Assembly: GCF_000382285.1 (NCBI RefSeq) | Contig: NZ_KB907928.1 | Location: 62,001-126,000, forward strand | Origin: Solimonas variicoloris DSM 15731 | GTDB lineage: Bacteria; Pseudomonadota; Gammaproteobacteria; Nevskiales; Nevskiaceae | Direction of reading: 5' to 3' | DNA: 64,000 nucleotides | Part shown: positions 35,292 to 45,902 of the stretch, piece by piece | Position numbering within the stretch: the stretch's first letter is position 1 | Layout of the letters: each line of letters begins with the position of its first letter | Translations under genes and position numbers: made by a program | Notes under the pieces: model-generated | The model's input: the letters and a program-made list of their open reading frames with translations, nothing else | Databases searched by the model: none | What the model was told of the DNA's origin: nothing

Positions 35292-36433
35292 CAGTTGGCG
35301 AGCAGCTTGCGGTGGGTATGGATGGACATCAGGATACCGAAGCTCGCGAGCAGGGAAACCGCCGAGGTGCCGCCGTAGCTCACCAGCGGCAGCGGCACGC
35401 CCACCACCGGCAGCAGGCCGATGACCATGCCGATGTTGATGAACACGTAGATGAAGAAGGTCATGCCGAGGCTGCCGGCGAGCAGGCGCTGGAAGGTGTC
35501 CTGGGCGCGCGCGGCGATCCACAGGCAGCGGCCGACGATCGCCAGATACAGCACCAGCAGCAGCATGACGCCGATGAAGCCCAGCTCCTCGGAGTACACC
35601 GCGAAGATGAAGTCGGTGTGCGCTTCCGGCAGGAAGTCGAGCTTGGCCTGCGTGCCGTTGAGCCAGCCCTTGCCGAAGGCGCCGCCGGAGCCGATCGCGA
35701 TCATCGACTGGGTGATGTGGTAGCCGGCGCCGAGCGGGTCGGACTCCGGATCGAGCAGGGTCAGGATGCGCTGCCGCTGGTAGTCCTGGAGCTGTTCCCA
35801 GAGGATCGGCGCGGCGGCGCCGATCGCCAGCAGCGCGCCGATGATCCAGCGCCACTGCAGGCCGCCGAGGAACAGCGCGAAGCCGCCGGCGGCGACGATC
35901 AGCAGCGCGGTGCCGAGGTCCGGCTGCTTGGCGATCAGCGCCGAGGGCAAGCCGATCAGCGCCAGCGTGACGAGGATCGTCAGCAGCGTTGGCGGCAGGC
36001 GCCGCGTGTGCAGGAAGGCGGCGATCGTGGTCGGCATCGCCAGCTTCATGAACTCGGAGGGCTGGAAGCGGATGATGCCGAGATCGAGCCAGCGCTGCGC
36101 GCCCTTGGCGTGGTCGCCGAGCAGTTCGACGAGCACCAGCAGCACGATCGTGCCGAGGTAGGCCCAGGGCACCACGGTCCGATACAGGTCCGGCGGCGCC
36201 TGCGCGATCACCGCCATCACGATGAGGCCCAGGCCGACGCGCTGCGCCTGGCTGATGACGCCGTCGATCGAATGCCCGGACGCCGAGTACTGGATGAAGA
36301 TGCCGATGCCGGCGACTGCCAGCAGCAGCAGCAGCAGCCAGATGTCGATGTGCCAGCTCTCGAGCCAGTCGGCGAGGCCGGGCTCCGGCTTGTCCGGACG
36401 CTTGCGCATCGGGTGCAGGACGTCAGCGATCAA
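35291..36433 (-). CDS. mrdB: RodA, SEDS peptidoglycan glycosyltransferase
   Basis: A 380-residue polytopic SEDS protein that polymerises glycan strands with PBP2 in the elongasome. Typical segments are IQYSASG, FQPSEFMKLAMP, AKQPDLGTALLI, LPEAHTDFIFAVYSEELGFIG and the closing PLPLVSYGGTSAVSLLASFGILMSIHTHRK. I favour the TTG at 36433, which overlaps the mrdA stop and has GGAGGAAG upstream; ATG 36409 (MRKRPDKPEPG) lacks a good ribosome site but is possible. Confidence 0.96.
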   Translation of the reverse strand: MIADVLHPMRKRPDKPEPGLADWLESWHIDIWLLLLLLAVAGIGIFIQYSASGHSIDGVISQAQRVGLGLIVMAVIAQAPPDLYRTVVPWAYLGTIVLLVLVELLGDHAKGAQRWLDLGIIRFQPSEFMKLAMPTTIAAFLHTRRLPPTLLTILVTLALIGLPSALIAKQPDLGTALLIVAAGGFALFLGGLQWRWIIGALLAIGAAAPILWEQLQDYQRQRILTLLDPESDPLGAGYHITQSMIAIGSGGAFGKGWLNGTQAKLDFLPEAHTDFIFAVYSEELGFIGVMLLLVLYLAIVGRCLWIAARAQDTFQRLLAGSLGMTFFIYVFINIGMVIGLLPVVGVPLPLVSYGGTSAVSLLASFGILMSIHTHRKLLAN

Positions 36434-38493
36434 CGGTCTTCCTCCTCCGGCGGGGCCGCGTCCGGCGTCTCCGGCGCCGCTGGCGCGGCGGCGGCCGGTG
36501 CGGCGGACGGCACCGGCTTCTGCAGCATCTGCTGCAGCTCCGGCGGTACCGGCAGGCCCGGCACGATCGACGGGGTCACGCGGCTCGAGGCCTCGGTCGC
36601 GTTCTCGTTGCCGTACAGCACGTAGCCGAGCAGATACTGGTCCATGACCTGCCGCGCGATCGGCGCGGCGATCGAGGCGCCGTGGCCGCCGTGCTCGGCC
36701 ATCACCGCGACGGCGATGCGCGGCGCCTCGGCCGGCGCGAAGGCGATGAACAGCGCGTGGTCGCGCAGGCGCAGCGGCATGTCTTCCTGCTTCGGCGCGC
36801 GCACCTCGTCCTGGCGCAGGCCGGCGACCTGCGCCGAGCCGGTCTTGGCGGCGATGCGGTACGGCGCGCTGCGGCCGATCGCGTAGGCAGTGCCGCCGGG
36901 TTCCTGGGTGACCGCTTCCATCGCCGCGATCACCGTGTCCCAGTTGGCGTTGTCCTTGAGGTCGATCTTCGGCAGCGGCTCCGGCTGGATCTCGGACAGC
37001 TTGCGCGTGATCGGATCCTCGATCGCGTGCAGCACGTGCGGTTTGTAGCCGTCGCCGCGCATGGCGATGCGCGCCGTCATCTGCGCGAGCTGCAGCGGCG
37101 TGACCAGCACGTAGCCCTGGCCGATGCCGGTGTTGAGTGTCTCGCCCGGATACCAGTTCTCGCGGCGCGCCTTGCGCTTCCATTCGCGCGACGGGTACAG
37201 GCCACCCTTCTCGAGCGGCAGGTCGACGCCGGTCACGTGGCCAAGCCCGAAGCCGGTCATCGCCTCGTGCATGCGGTCGATGCCGAGCATCGTCGCCAGG
37301 TTGTAGAAGTAGATGTCGCAGGAGCGCTTGACGCCTTCGAGCATGTCGACCGTGCCGTGGCCGGAGCGTCGCCAGCAGCGGTACTTGCGCGACGAGCCGG
37401 GCAGCGTCATCTCGCCGCGGCAGTACTCGGTGTGCTCCGGCGTGACGACGCCGTACTCGAGACCGGCCAGCGCCATCGCCGGCTTGACCGTCGAGCCGGG
37501 CGGATAGAGGCCCTGCAGCGAGCGGTTGAACAGCGGCCGCTGCGGATCGTTCAGCAGCGTCTGGTAGGTGCTGTTGTCGATGCCGCCGACGAACAGCTGC
37601 GGGTCGAAGCCGGGCTTGCTGACCAGGGCGATGACCTCGCCGTTGCGCGGATCGAGCGCGACGACCGAGCCGAGGAAATTGCCCATCGCCTGTTCGGCGA
37701 CGGTCTGCACCTTGGTGTCGATCGACAGATACAGATTGCGGCCCGGATAGCCGCGCCGGTAGTCGAGCTCGCGCAGCGGCCGGCCGTAGGCATTGGCCTC
37801 GATGATCTTGGCGCCCGGTTCGCCGCGCAGCAGATCTTCCTGGCTCTTCTCGACGCCGTTCTTGCCGATCTGGGTGAGGCCGAGGAACTGGCTTTCGTTG
37901 GCGGCGCGCAGCTCCTCCTCGCTGATGCCGCCGACGTAGCCGACCAGATGCGCGGCCGAAGCGCCGAACGGGTAGTTGCGCGTCAGGCCGGCGTTGATCT
38001 CGACGCCCGGAAACTGGTAGCGGTCGATTTCGTAGCGCGCGACCTCTTCCATCGTCAGGTTCGAGCGCAGCGGCACGCCGCGGTAGCGCGGCGACTTGCG
38101 CACGCGATCCTTGAAGCGGGTGATGTCGGCGTCGGTCAGGGCGACGACGCGCTGCAGCCGCGCCAGCAGCGCGTCCATCGCCTCGCGATTGCCGACCTGC
38201 TCCGGCGTCACTTCGAGCACGAAGGCCGGCTGGTTCTGCGCCAGCAGCGAGCCGTTGCGGTCGTAGATCAGGCCGCGCACCGGCGCGACCGGCGTGACGC
38301 GCATGCGGTTCTCGTCGGCGCGCGTCTGGTAGTGCTCGTGCTCGACAATCTGCAGGTCGACCAGGCGCACGACCAGCACCACCACGCCGACCAGGCAGAA
38401 CAGCACGGCGACCCCGGCGCGGCGCAGGAAGGCGTCGCGCTCGGCGTGGACGTTCTTCAGCGCGTCACGACGCCGCTTGCCGAACAGGGTCAT
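36430..38493 (-). CDS. mrdA: Penicillin-binding protein 2, elongasome transpeptidase
   Basis: A 687-residue class B PBP. One TM helix at about 26-48 (GVAVLFCLVGVVVLVVRLVDL). The N-terminal pedestal has RGLIYDRNGSLLAQNQP. The transpeptidase motifs are S334-TVK-337, S391-CD and K550-TG. The C-terminal 45 residues are a Pro/Ala-rich tail ending in acidic residues, not conserved in the family. ATG 38493 overlaps the mreD stop as TGATG. It is the partner of RodA. Confidence 0.97.
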   Translation of the reverse strand: MTLFGKRRRDALKNVHAERDAFLRRAGVAVLFCLVGVVVLVVRLVDLQIVEHEHYQTRADENRMRVTPVAPVRGLIYDRNGSLLAQNQPAFVLEVTPEQVGNREAMDALLARLQRVVALTDADITRFKDRVRKSPRYRGVPLRSNLTMEEVARYEIDRYQFPGVEINAGLTRNYPFGASAAHLVGYVGGISEEELRAANESQFLGLTQIGKNGVEKSQEDLLRGEPGAKIIEANAYGRPLRELDYRRGYPGRNLYLSIDTKVQTVAEQAMGNFLGSVVALDPRNGEVIALVSKPGFDPQLFVGGIDNSTYQTLLNDPQRPLFNRSLQGLYPPGSTVKPAMALAGLEYGVVTPEHTEYCRGEMTLPGSSRKYRCWRRSGHGTVDMLEGVKRSCDIYFYNLATMLGIDRMHEAMTGFGLGHVTGVDLPLEKGGLYPSREWKRKARRENWYPGETLNTGIGQGYVLVTPLQLAQMTARIAMRGDGYKPHVLHAIEDPITRKLSEIQPEPLPKIDLKDNANWDTVIAAMEAVTQEPGGTAYAIGRSAPYRIAAKTGSAQVAGLRQDEVRAPKQEDMPLRLRDHALFIAFAPAEAPRIAVAVMAEHGGHGASIAAPIARQVMDQYLLGYVLYGNENATEASSRVTPSIVPGLPVPPELQQMLQKPVPSAAPAAAAPAAPETPDAAPPEEEDR

Positions 38494-38987
38494 CAGTCAT
38501 CGTCTCCGCCGGGCTGGCGGATCAGTTCCATCACGCTCCACAGCAGCGGCCAGAACAGCGTCGTCGAGATCGCCGGCAGCCAGCGCAGCCAGATTTCCGG
38601 GCGATGGTTGGTGGCGCCGTCGATCCAGAACATCAGGAAGCAATACAGCACCCAGGCCGGGATCAGCGCGAGCGTCGCCTGCCAGAGCGGGAACATGATG
38701 AAGAAGCTGCGCAGGCGCACGACCAGATACACGACCACCACCAGGCCCAGCGCGTGCTGGCCGAACGGTGCGGCGTACAGCACGTCGAGCATCAGGCCGA
38801 TCAGAAAGGCCGGGATCAGCGACGGCAGCTGCGGCTCGCGCAGCGCCCAGTAGGACAGCATCAGCGGCATCCACAAGGGACGCGCCGCCGACAGCGAATC
38901 GGGCAGCTCGACCAGCTGCAGCAGCAGGCCGACGATCAGGCTCAGCAGGAAGGCGGCCCAGACGGCCTGCGGACTCGGACGGCTCAT
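38493..38987 (-). CDS. mreD: MreD, rod-shape-determining membrane protein
   Basis: A 164-residue inner-membrane protein with about five TM helices (AAFLLSLIVGLLLQLV; LPSLIPAFLIGLMLDVLYAAPFGQHALGLVVVVYLVVRL; TLALIPAWVLYCFLMFW). The LMLDVLYAAPFGQHAL segment is a MreD hallmark. ATG 38987 overlaps the mreC stop by four bases. Confidence 0.94.
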   Translation of the reverse strand: MSRPSPQAVWAAFLLSLIVGLLLQLVELPDSLSAARPLWMPLMLSYWALREPQLPSLIPAFLIGLMLDVLYAAPFGQHALGLVVVVYLVVRLRSFFIMFPLWQATLALIPAWVLYCFLMFWIDGATNHRPEIWLRWLPAISTTLFWPLLWSVMELIRQPGGDDD

Positions 38988-40132
38988 GGCTTCCTGGCCG
39001 GGGGATCCGGCTTGCGGGTCGGGGCCGGGGCCGCTTTCGGGGCCGCCGGCTTCGGCGCCTCGGCCTGCGCCGTGCCGGCGGCCGCGCCGCCATTCGGCGT
39101 GGCGGCCTTCGGGGCGGCCGGCGTGGCGGTCGGCGGGGTGGTCGCGGCACCGGTCGGGCCCGGTGAGGTGGTCGCGGCGGGCGGCGTCGCGGCGGCGGGC
39201 GCGTCGGCGCCGGCGGCACGCACGGCGGCGTCCGGATCTTCCTGCACGGCCGCGCGCTCGGCGGCCGCGGCGGCTTCCGCCTCGGCCTGCGCGCCGCGGT
39301 TCCAGACCAGCAGCGCCTGGCGGCCCTGGTTCAGCTTGGCAGCCGGATAGGCGTAGGCCTCCATGAAATGCTCGCCGGCGACCGGCTTGACGTCGTAGAC
39401 GATGCCGACTGGATAGCCGGCCGGAAAGCGGCCGCCGAGCGAGGACGAGACCAGCAGGTCGCCGTTCTTGATGTCGGCGTTCGACGGCAGGAACGGCAGG
39501 CGCAGGCCGCGCTCGTCGCCGAGGCCGACGGCGATGGTCTGCAGGCCGGTGCGATTGATCTCGACCGGCATGCCGTGATCGGGATCGGTGACCAGCAGCG
39601 CCTTGCAGCTGTTCGGCGCGACGTCGACGACCTGGCCCATGACGCCGTGCGCGTCGACCAGCGCCTGGCCGATGTAGATGCCGTCGCGCGAGCCGCGGTT
39701 CAGCGTGATCTGGTGGCGGTACGGGTCCTGGTTGACGGCGACGATCTCGGCGACCAGGACCTGGTCCGGCAGCTGTGCCGACGAGGCCAGCAGCTCGCGC
39801 AGGCGCCGGTTCTCGGCTTCCAGCGCCTCCATCTTCGACAGCTGCGCCGAAAGCACGAATTGCTGCGCCTTGAGCGTCTCGTTCTCCTGCTCGAGGCTGT
39901 TGCGCGTGTCGATGCCGCGCGCGAGGTTGACCAGGCGCGCCGGCACCGCGGCCAGCCAGATCACCGGCGTCAGCGCATAGGCCGTCCACGCACGCGCCGG
40001 CTTGAGCGTGTCGCCGCGCATGTCGTAGAAAATCAGGGTCAGCGAAAGGCCGATGAGGAACAGCGTCCGCAGGCCGAAACCGGGGCCGCGCGGGAACAGC
40101 GGTCGGTGGTAGGAGTCGTGCAGCGAGTTCAA
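38984..40132 (-). CDS. mreC: MreC, rod-shape-determining protein
   Basis: A 382-residue bitopic protein. One TM helix at about residues 21-38 (LRTLFLIGLSLTLIFYD), a periplasmic coiled coil (NSLEQENETLKAQQFVLSAQLSKMEALEAENRRLRELL), then the MreC beta domain with DQVLVAEIVAVNQDPYRHQITLNRGSRDGI and VTDPDHGMPVEINRTG. After about residue 270 comes a 110-residue Ala/Pro/Thr-rich tail, longer than usual. Separated from mreB by 121 bases containing an 11-bp hairpin. Confidence 0.95.
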   Translation of the reverse strand: MNSLHDSYHRPLFPRGPGFGLRTLFLIGLSLTLIFYDMRGDTLKPARAWTAYALTPVIWLAAVPARLVNLARGIDTRNSLEQENETLKAQQFVLSAQLSKMEALEAENRRLRELLASSAQLPDQVLVAEIVAVNQDPYRHQITLNRGSRDGIYIGQALVDAHGVMGQVVDVAPNSCKALLVTDPDHGMPVEINRTGLQTIAVGLGDERGLRLPFLPSNADIKNGDLLVSSSLGGRFPAGYPVGIVYDVKPVAGEHFMEAYAYPAAKLNQGRQALLVWNRGAQAEAEAAAAAERAAVQEDPDAAVRAAGADAPAAATPPAATTSPGPTGAATTPPTATPAAPKAATPNGGAAAGTAQAEAPKPAAPKAAPAPTRKPDPPARKP

Positions 40133-40212
40133 GGGCGCGCCGTCAGGCTTGCGAGATGGTTAAAAACTGGCCGCAGCATAGAGGCGCGGGGGACCTCCGG
40201 CAACGCCGGACG

Positions 40213-40241
40213 CCGGTGCCCGCCGGCCATGCGGGCACCGG
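40213..40241. other. Strong hairpin in the mreB-mreC spacer
   Basis: Perfect 11-base stem CCGGTGCCCGC / GCGGGCACCGG with a seven-base loop, with no T-run on either strand. It may adjust the ratio of mreB to downstream messages by processing or partial termination; this is inference. Confidence 0.5.
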
Positions 40242-40253
40242 CCCTGGGGCGTC

Positions 40254-41324
<1,071 letters not shown>

Positions 41325-41521
41325 TTAGTCCCGGCAGCCTGGCGCCGCCGGAAACGCTGTGTCGCCGCATCGGGGCGGCGATGCACCTTCTCACATTCCA
41401 GTAGAATTGTGCATTCGCACATCATAAACCATTTCCCGGGCCCGTCAGGCCCCCGGAACGGCGTCAAATCCGGCCGGTCGCAACAGCCCGAAAACCCCGT
41501 CAGACAAAGCCCGCCACCGCG

Positions 41522-41809
41522 ATGAGTCTCTCTCCCGAAAACGTCAAGCAGGTCGCCCATCTGGCGCGCCTCGAACTGCCGGCCGAGAAGATCGGCCCCT
41601 ACGCTCAGCAGCTGTCGAACATCCTCGATCTGGTCGGCCAGCTGTCGGGCGCCGACACCGCCGGCGTCGAGCCGATGGCGCACCCGCTGGACATGCACCA
41701 GCGTCTGCGCGCCGACGCCGTGACCGAGCCGGATCGCCGCGAGGCCTTCCAGGCGATCGCGCCGGAGGTCGACAACGGCCTGTATCTGGTGCCCAAGGTC
41801 ATCGAGTGA
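41522..41809 (+). CDS. gatC: Asp/Glu-tRNA amidotransferase subunit C
   Basis: A 95-residue GatC that wraps and stabilises the GatA-GatB complex. Family features: LSPENVKQVAHLARLEL at the N-terminus, ILDLVGQLSGADTAGVEPMAHPLD in the middle and APEVDNGLYLVPKVIE at the end. First gene of gatCAB. GatCAB converts Glu-tRNA(Gln) and/or Asp-tRNA(Asn) to the amidated form. Confidence 0.97.
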   Translation: MSLSPENVKQVAHLARLELPAEKIGPYAQQLSNILDLVGQLSGADTAGVEPMAHPLDMHQRLRADAVTEPDRREAFQAIAPEVDNGLYLVPKVIE

Positions 41810-41817
41810 ATTCGCGT

Positions 41818-41839
41818 GCCGCCCGCCGATGCGGGCGGC
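41818..41839. other. Hairpin between gatC and gatA
   Basis: Nine-base stem GCCGCCCGC / GCGGGCGGC with a CGAT loop just after the gatC stop, no T-run. Possibly a message-stability or attenuation element within the operon. Confidence 0.45.
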
Positions 41840-41889
41840 CCGGCGCCGGCCCTTGAGGGCAGCGCCGCCAACCGATCCGGAATCGAAGC

Positions 41890-43347
41890 ATGCACACGCT
41901 TTCCATCAAAGAAATGTCCGAGGGGCTGCGCGCGAAGAAGTTCTCGTCGCGCGAGCTGACCGCCCATTACCTCGCGCGCATCGAGCGGCACGACGGCGCG
42001 CTCAACAGCTACATCACTGTCACCGCCGAGCGCGCGCTGAAGCACGCCGAGGCCGCCGACGCGCGGCTGGAGCGCGGCGATGCCCACACGCTGACCGGCA
42101 TCCCGCTGGCGCAGAAGGACATCTTCTGCACGCTCGGCGTCAAGACCAGCTGCGCGTCGAAGATGCTCGACAGCTTCATCGCGCCGTACGACGCCACCAT
42201 CGTGCAGAAGCTGCACCATGACGCCGGCATGGTGATGCTCGGCAAGTGCAACATGGACGAGTTCGCGATGGGCTCGTCGAACGAGACCAGCTTCTACGGT
42301 CCGGTGAAGAATCCCTGGGACACGACGCGCGTGCCTGGCGGCTCCTCGGGCGGCTCGGTCGCCGCCGTCGCCGCCGGTCTGGCGCCGGCCGCGACCGCCA
42401 GCGATACCGGCGGCTCGATCCGTCAGCCGGCCGCGCTGTGCGGCCTGACCGGCATCAAGCCGACCTACGGCCGCGTCTCGCGCTACGGCATGATCGCCTT
42501 CGCCTCCAGCCTCGACCAGGCCGGCGTCGTCGCCCGCTCGGCCGAGGACGCCGCCCATGTGCTGCAGGCGATGTCGGGCTTCGATCCGCTCGACTCGACC
42601 AGCATCGAGCGGCCGGTCGACGATCTGGTCGCCGGCCTCGGCGCGTCGATCAAGGGCCTGAAGATCGGCCTGCCGAAGGAATACTTCGCGGAAGGCCTCG
42701 CCGCCAGCTCGCGCGAGAAGATCGACGCGGCGATCAAGACGCTGCAGTCGCTCGGCGCCGAGATCGTCGAGATCTCGCTGCCGAACTCGCCGCTGTCGGT
42801 GCCGACCTATTACGTCGTCGCGCCGGCCGAGGCCAGCTCCAATCTGGCGCGCTTCGACGGCGTGCGCTACGGCCATCGCGCCGAGGGCGTGAAGACGCTG
42901 GAAGAGCTGTACAAGCGCTCGCGCGGCGAGGGCTTCGGCGCCGAGGTGCAGCGCCGCATCATGGTCGGCACCTACGTGCTCAGCCACGGCTACTACGACG
43001 CCTACTACCTGCAGGCGCAGAAGGTCCGCAAGCTGATCTACGAGGACTTCAAGCGCGCGTTCGAGCGCGTCGACCTGGTGCTCGGGCCGACCGCGACCGA
43101 CGTCGCCTTCGGCCTCGGCAGCAAGACCGACGATCCGGTCGCGATGTACCTCAACGACATCTACACGATCGCCGCCAACCTCGCCGGCATTCCGGCGATG
43201 TCGCTGAACTGCGGCTTCGTTGAAGGTCTGCCGGTCGGCCTGCAGCTGATGGGCAACTACTTCAGCGAGGCCAGGCTGCTGAACGTCGCGCACCAGTTCC
43301 AGCAGGCAACCGATTTCCACAAGCAGATGCCCAAGGCATACGTTTAA
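41890..43347 (+). CDS. gatA: Asp/Glu-tRNA amidotransferase subunit A
   Basis: A 485-residue amidase-signature enzyme that releases ammonia from glutamine for GatB. The Ser-cisSer-Lys triad is visible: Lys in GIPLAQKD, cis-Ser and neighbouring Ser in [14 protein letters not shown], and the nucleophilic Ser in [14 protein letters not shown]. The C-terminus [20 protein letters not shown] is typical. Start ATG 41890 ([13 protein letters not shown]). Confidence 0.98.
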   Translation: MHTLSIKEMSEGLRAKKFSSRELTAHYLARIERHDGALNSYITVTAERALKHAEAADARLERGDAHTLTGIPLAQKDIFCTLGVKTSCASKMLDSFIAPYDATIVQKLHHDAGMVMLGKCNMDEFAMGSSNETSFYGPVKNPWDTTRVPGGSSGGSVAAVAAGLAPAATASDTGGSIRQPAALCGLTGIKPTYGRVSRYGMIAFASSLDQAGVVARSAEDAAHVLQAMSGFDPLDSTSIERPVDDLVAGLGASIKGLKIGLPKEYFAEGLAASSREKIDAAIKTLQSLGAEIVEISLPNSPLSVPTYYVVAPAEASSNLARFDGVRYGHRAEGVKTLEELYKRSRGEGFGAEVQRRIMVGTYVLSHGYYDAYYLQAQKVRKLIYEDFKRAFERVDLVLGPTATDVAFGLGSKTDDPVAMYLNDIYTIAANLAGIPAMSLNCGFVEGLPVGLQLMGNYFSEARLLNVAHQFQQATDFHKQMPKAYV

Positions 43348-43359
43348 GGGCGCACCGAC

Positions 43360-44835
43360 ATGGCATACGACAGCTCTACCTGGGAAGTGGTGATCGGACT
43401 CGAAGTCCACTGCCAGCTCCTGACGCAGTCCAAGATCTTTTCCGGCGCGGCGACCGCCTACGGCGCGGCGCCGAACACGCAGGCCGATCCGGTCACGCTG
43501 GGTCTGCCCGGCGTGCTGCCGGTACTGAACCGGAAAGTGCTCGAATACGCGGTGAAGTTCGGTCTGGCGGTCGACGCCAAGATCGCGCCGCGCTGCGTGT
43601 TCGCGCGCAAGCACTACTTCTATCCGGACCTGCCGAAGGGCTACCAGATCTCGCAGTACGAGCTGCCGATCGTGTTCGACGGCCATCTCGACATCGAGGT
43701 CGACGGACCCGATGGCAGCAAGACCGTCAAGCGCATCGGCATCACCCGCGCGCACATGGAGGAAGACGCCGGCAAGTCGCTGCACGAAGGCTACGTCGGT
43801 CAGTCGGGCATCGACCTCAACCGCGCCGGCACGCCGCTGATCGAGATCGTCTCCGAGCCGGATATCCGCTCGGCGGCCGAGGCAGTGGCCTATCTCAAGA
43901 AGCTGCACCAGCTGGTCGTCTACCTCGGCGTCTGCGACGGCAACATGCAGGAAGGCTCGTTCCGCTGCGACGCCAACGTTTCCGTGCGCCGCCGCGGCGA
44001 AACCAAGTTCGGCACGCGCACCGAGACCAAGAACGTCAACTCGTTCCGCTACGTCGAGAAGGCGATCGAATATGAAATCGAGCGCCAGATCGACGTCATC
44101 GAGTCGGGCGGCAAGATCGTCCAGGAAACGCGCCTGTTCAATCCGGACACCGGCGAGACGCGTTCGATGCGCTCGAAGGAAGACGCCAACGACTACCGCT
44201 ACTTCCCCGATCCGGACCTGCTGCCGGTGGTGGTGACGAGCGAGGACATCGAGCGCATCCGTGCGACGATGCCCGAGCTGCCGGAAGCCAAGCGCGCGCG
44301 CTTCGTCGAGCAGTACAAGCTGCCCGCCTACGATGCCGGCGTGCTGACCGGCGAGCAGGCGCTCGCCGATTACTACGAGGCCGTGATCGCGACCTCGAAG
44401 GCCGATGCCAAGACCTGCGCGAACTGGGTCATCACCGATCTGCTCGGCGCCCTCAACAAGCTCGGCAAGGGCATCGAGGATTCGCCGGTGACGGCGCCGA
44501 TGCTGTCCGGTCTGGTCGTGCGCATCGCCGACAAGACCATCTCCGGCAAGATCGCCAAGGACGTGTTCGAGGCGATGCTGGCCGGCGAGGCGACGGGTGA
44601 CGACGCCGCCGACCAGATCATCAAGGCCAAGGGCCTGGTGCAGATCACCGACGAGTCGGCGATCGTGGCGGCGATCGACGACATCATGGCGAAGAACCCG
44701 CAGCAGGTCACCGACTACCGCGCCGGCAAGGACAAGCTGTTCGGCTTCTTCGTCGGCCAGGCGATGAAGGCGACGCAGGGCAAGGCCAATCCGGAGGCGC
44801 TGAACCGGCTGCTGAAGGAAAAGCTGGCGGGCTGA
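43360..44835 (+). CDS. gatB: Asp/Glu-tRNA amidotransferase subunit B
   Basis: A 491-residue GatB that phosphorylates the misacylated tRNA and transfers ammonia. Family segments: [22 protein letters not shown], the [15 protein letters not shown] motif, [29 protein letters not shown] and [16 protein letters not shown]. The C-terminal YqeY-like tRNA-binding domain ends [13 protein letters not shown]. Lies 12 bases after gatA. Confidence 0.98.
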   Translation: MAYDSSTWEVVIGLEVHCQLLTQSKIFSGAATAYGAAPNTQADPVTLGLPGVLPVLNRKVLEYAVKFGLAVDAKIAPRCVFARKHYFYPDLPKGYQISQYELPIVFDGHLDIEVDGPDGSKTVKRIGITRAHMEEDAGKSLHEGYVGQSGIDLNRAGTPLIEIVSEPDIRSAAEAVAYLKKLHQLVVYLGVCDGNMQEGSFRCDANVSVRRRGETKFGTRTETKNVNSFRYVEKAIEYEIERQIDVIESGGKIVQETRLFNPDTGETRSMRSKEDANDYRYFPDPDLLPVVVTSEDIERIRATMPELPEAKRARFVEQYKLPAYDAGVLTGEQALADYYEAVIATSKADAKTCANWVITDLLGALNKLGKGIEDSPVTAPMLSGLVVRIADKTISGKIAKDVFEAMLAGEATGDDAADQIIKAKGLVQITDESAIVAAIDDIMAKNPQQVTDYRAGKDKLFGFFVGQAMKATQGKANPEALNRLLKEKLAG

Positions 44836-44919
44836 GACGGCAGAAGCCGGAGTCACGGATTGCACAGATGGTGCGGACTGGAAGCGACGCTGGTCTCTTG
44901 CCTGTCTGTGGAATCCGTG

Positions 44920-44947
44920 GTTGATAAGCCCCTGGTCCGCCCCATAT
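44920..44947 (+). promoter_or_regulatory. Sigma-32-like heat-shock promoter of hslO
   Basis: GTTGATA (44920-44926), 13-base spacer, CCCCATAT (44940-44947), compared with the E. coli sigma-32 consensus CTTGAAA-N11-16-CCCCATNT. The -10 ends seven bases before the hslO ATG, so the transcript may begin at or next to the start codon. Confidence 0.6.
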
Positions 44948-44954
44948 AGCGCCG

Positions 44955-45851
44955 ATGAACAACCGACTCACCGAATTCCTGTTGCCGGAACTGGGCGTGC
45001 GTGGCGCCGTCGTCGAGTACGAGGCTGGCGTCGATACGATGCTGGGCTCTCGGCCCTACGCGGCGGACGTGCGCCGGCTGCTCGCCCAGGCGATCGCGGC
45101 GATGCCGCTGCTCGCCGCCCACACCAAGCTCGAAGGCCGCATCAGCCTGCAGTTCCAGCACACCGAGGGGCCGGTGCAGATGCTCGTCACCCAGGTCGAG
45201 CACGGTCGTGACGGCGATCCGGAACGGGGCCTGCGCGTGCGCGGCATGGCCAAGGCCAGGGCCGACGCCAGCGGCGATTTCACTGCGCTGCTGCATGGCG
45301 GCCGCCTCGGCCTGCTGATCGAGCCGGAGAACGGTGGGCAGGACTACCAGGCGATCGTCGGCATCGAAGGCGAGCGCCTCGCCGACGCCCTCGAGCACTA
45401 CTTCGCGCAGTCCGAGCAGCTGCCGTCGCTGCTGCGCCTGGCCTACGACGGCACGCACGTCCGCGGCCTGATGCTGCAGCGCCTGCCGCTCGGCGAGATG
45501 AACAGCAGCGAGCTGCACTGGGAACACGTGCAGGTGCTGTTCGACACGCTCGGCGAGGATGAGCTGGCCAGGACCCCCGGCCTGACGATCCTGCGCCGCC
45601 TGTTCAACGAGGACACGGTGCGGGTGTTCGATCCGCAGCCGGTGCGGCTTGCCTGCCGCTGTTCGCGCGAGGGCATCGGCGCGATGCTGCTGTCGCTCGG
45701 CGCCGAAGAGATCGCCGATCATCTGAAGACGCACGGCCGTTTCGACGTGACCTGCGAATTCTGCGGTCGCGAGTATCGTTTCGACGAGGCGGACGTGCAG
45801 CAGCTGTTCCTCAGCGCCCACATGCAGCCCTCGAACGAGACGCGACACTGA
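44955..45851 (+). CDS. hslO: Hsp33, redox-regulated holdase chaperone
   Basis: A 298-residue cytoplasmic chaperone activated by oxidative stress. The N-terminal domain has VRGAVVEYEAGVDTML and GRISLQFQHTEGPVQMLVTQV. The C-terminal zinc switch has the CxC...CxxC pattern: LACRCSREG and CEFCGREYRFD. No Shine-Dalgarno is visible before ATG 44955, and a heat-shock-type promoter abuts it, suggesting a leaderless message. Followed by a symmetrical terminator. Confidence 0.95.
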   Translation: MNNRLTEFLLPELGVRGAVVEYEAGVDTMLGSRPYAADVRRLLAQAIAAMPLLAAHTKLEGRISLQFQHTEGPVQMLVTQVEHGRDGDPERGLRVRGMAKARADASGDFTALLHGGRLGLLIEPENGGQDYQAIVGIEGERLADALEHYFAQSEQLPSLLRLAYDGTHVRGLMLQRLPLGEMNSSELHWEHVQVLFDTLGEDELARTPGLTILRRLFNEDTVRVFDPQPVRLACRCSREGIGAMLLSLGAEEIADHLKTHGRFDVTCEFCGREYRFDEADVQQLFLSAHMQPSNETRH

Positions 45852-45862
45852 GGCACGCGCAC

Positions 45863-45892
45863 AAAAAAGGCCGCCCGCGGGCGGCCTTTTTT
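45863..45892. terminator. Bidirectional rho-independent terminator
   Basis: AAAAAA, stem GGCCGCCC around a GCGG turn, GGGCGGCC, then TTTTTT: a perfect 30-base palindrome between the convergent hslO and barrel-protein genes. Confidence 0.95.
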
Positions 45893-45902
45893 GCGGTGCC
45901 GA

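Noticed and set aside
41605-44865. 1086-codon open frame antisense to gatCAB
   Set aside because: gatCAB is unambiguous on the plus strand; the antisense product has only low-complexity Arg/Asp/Val sequence.
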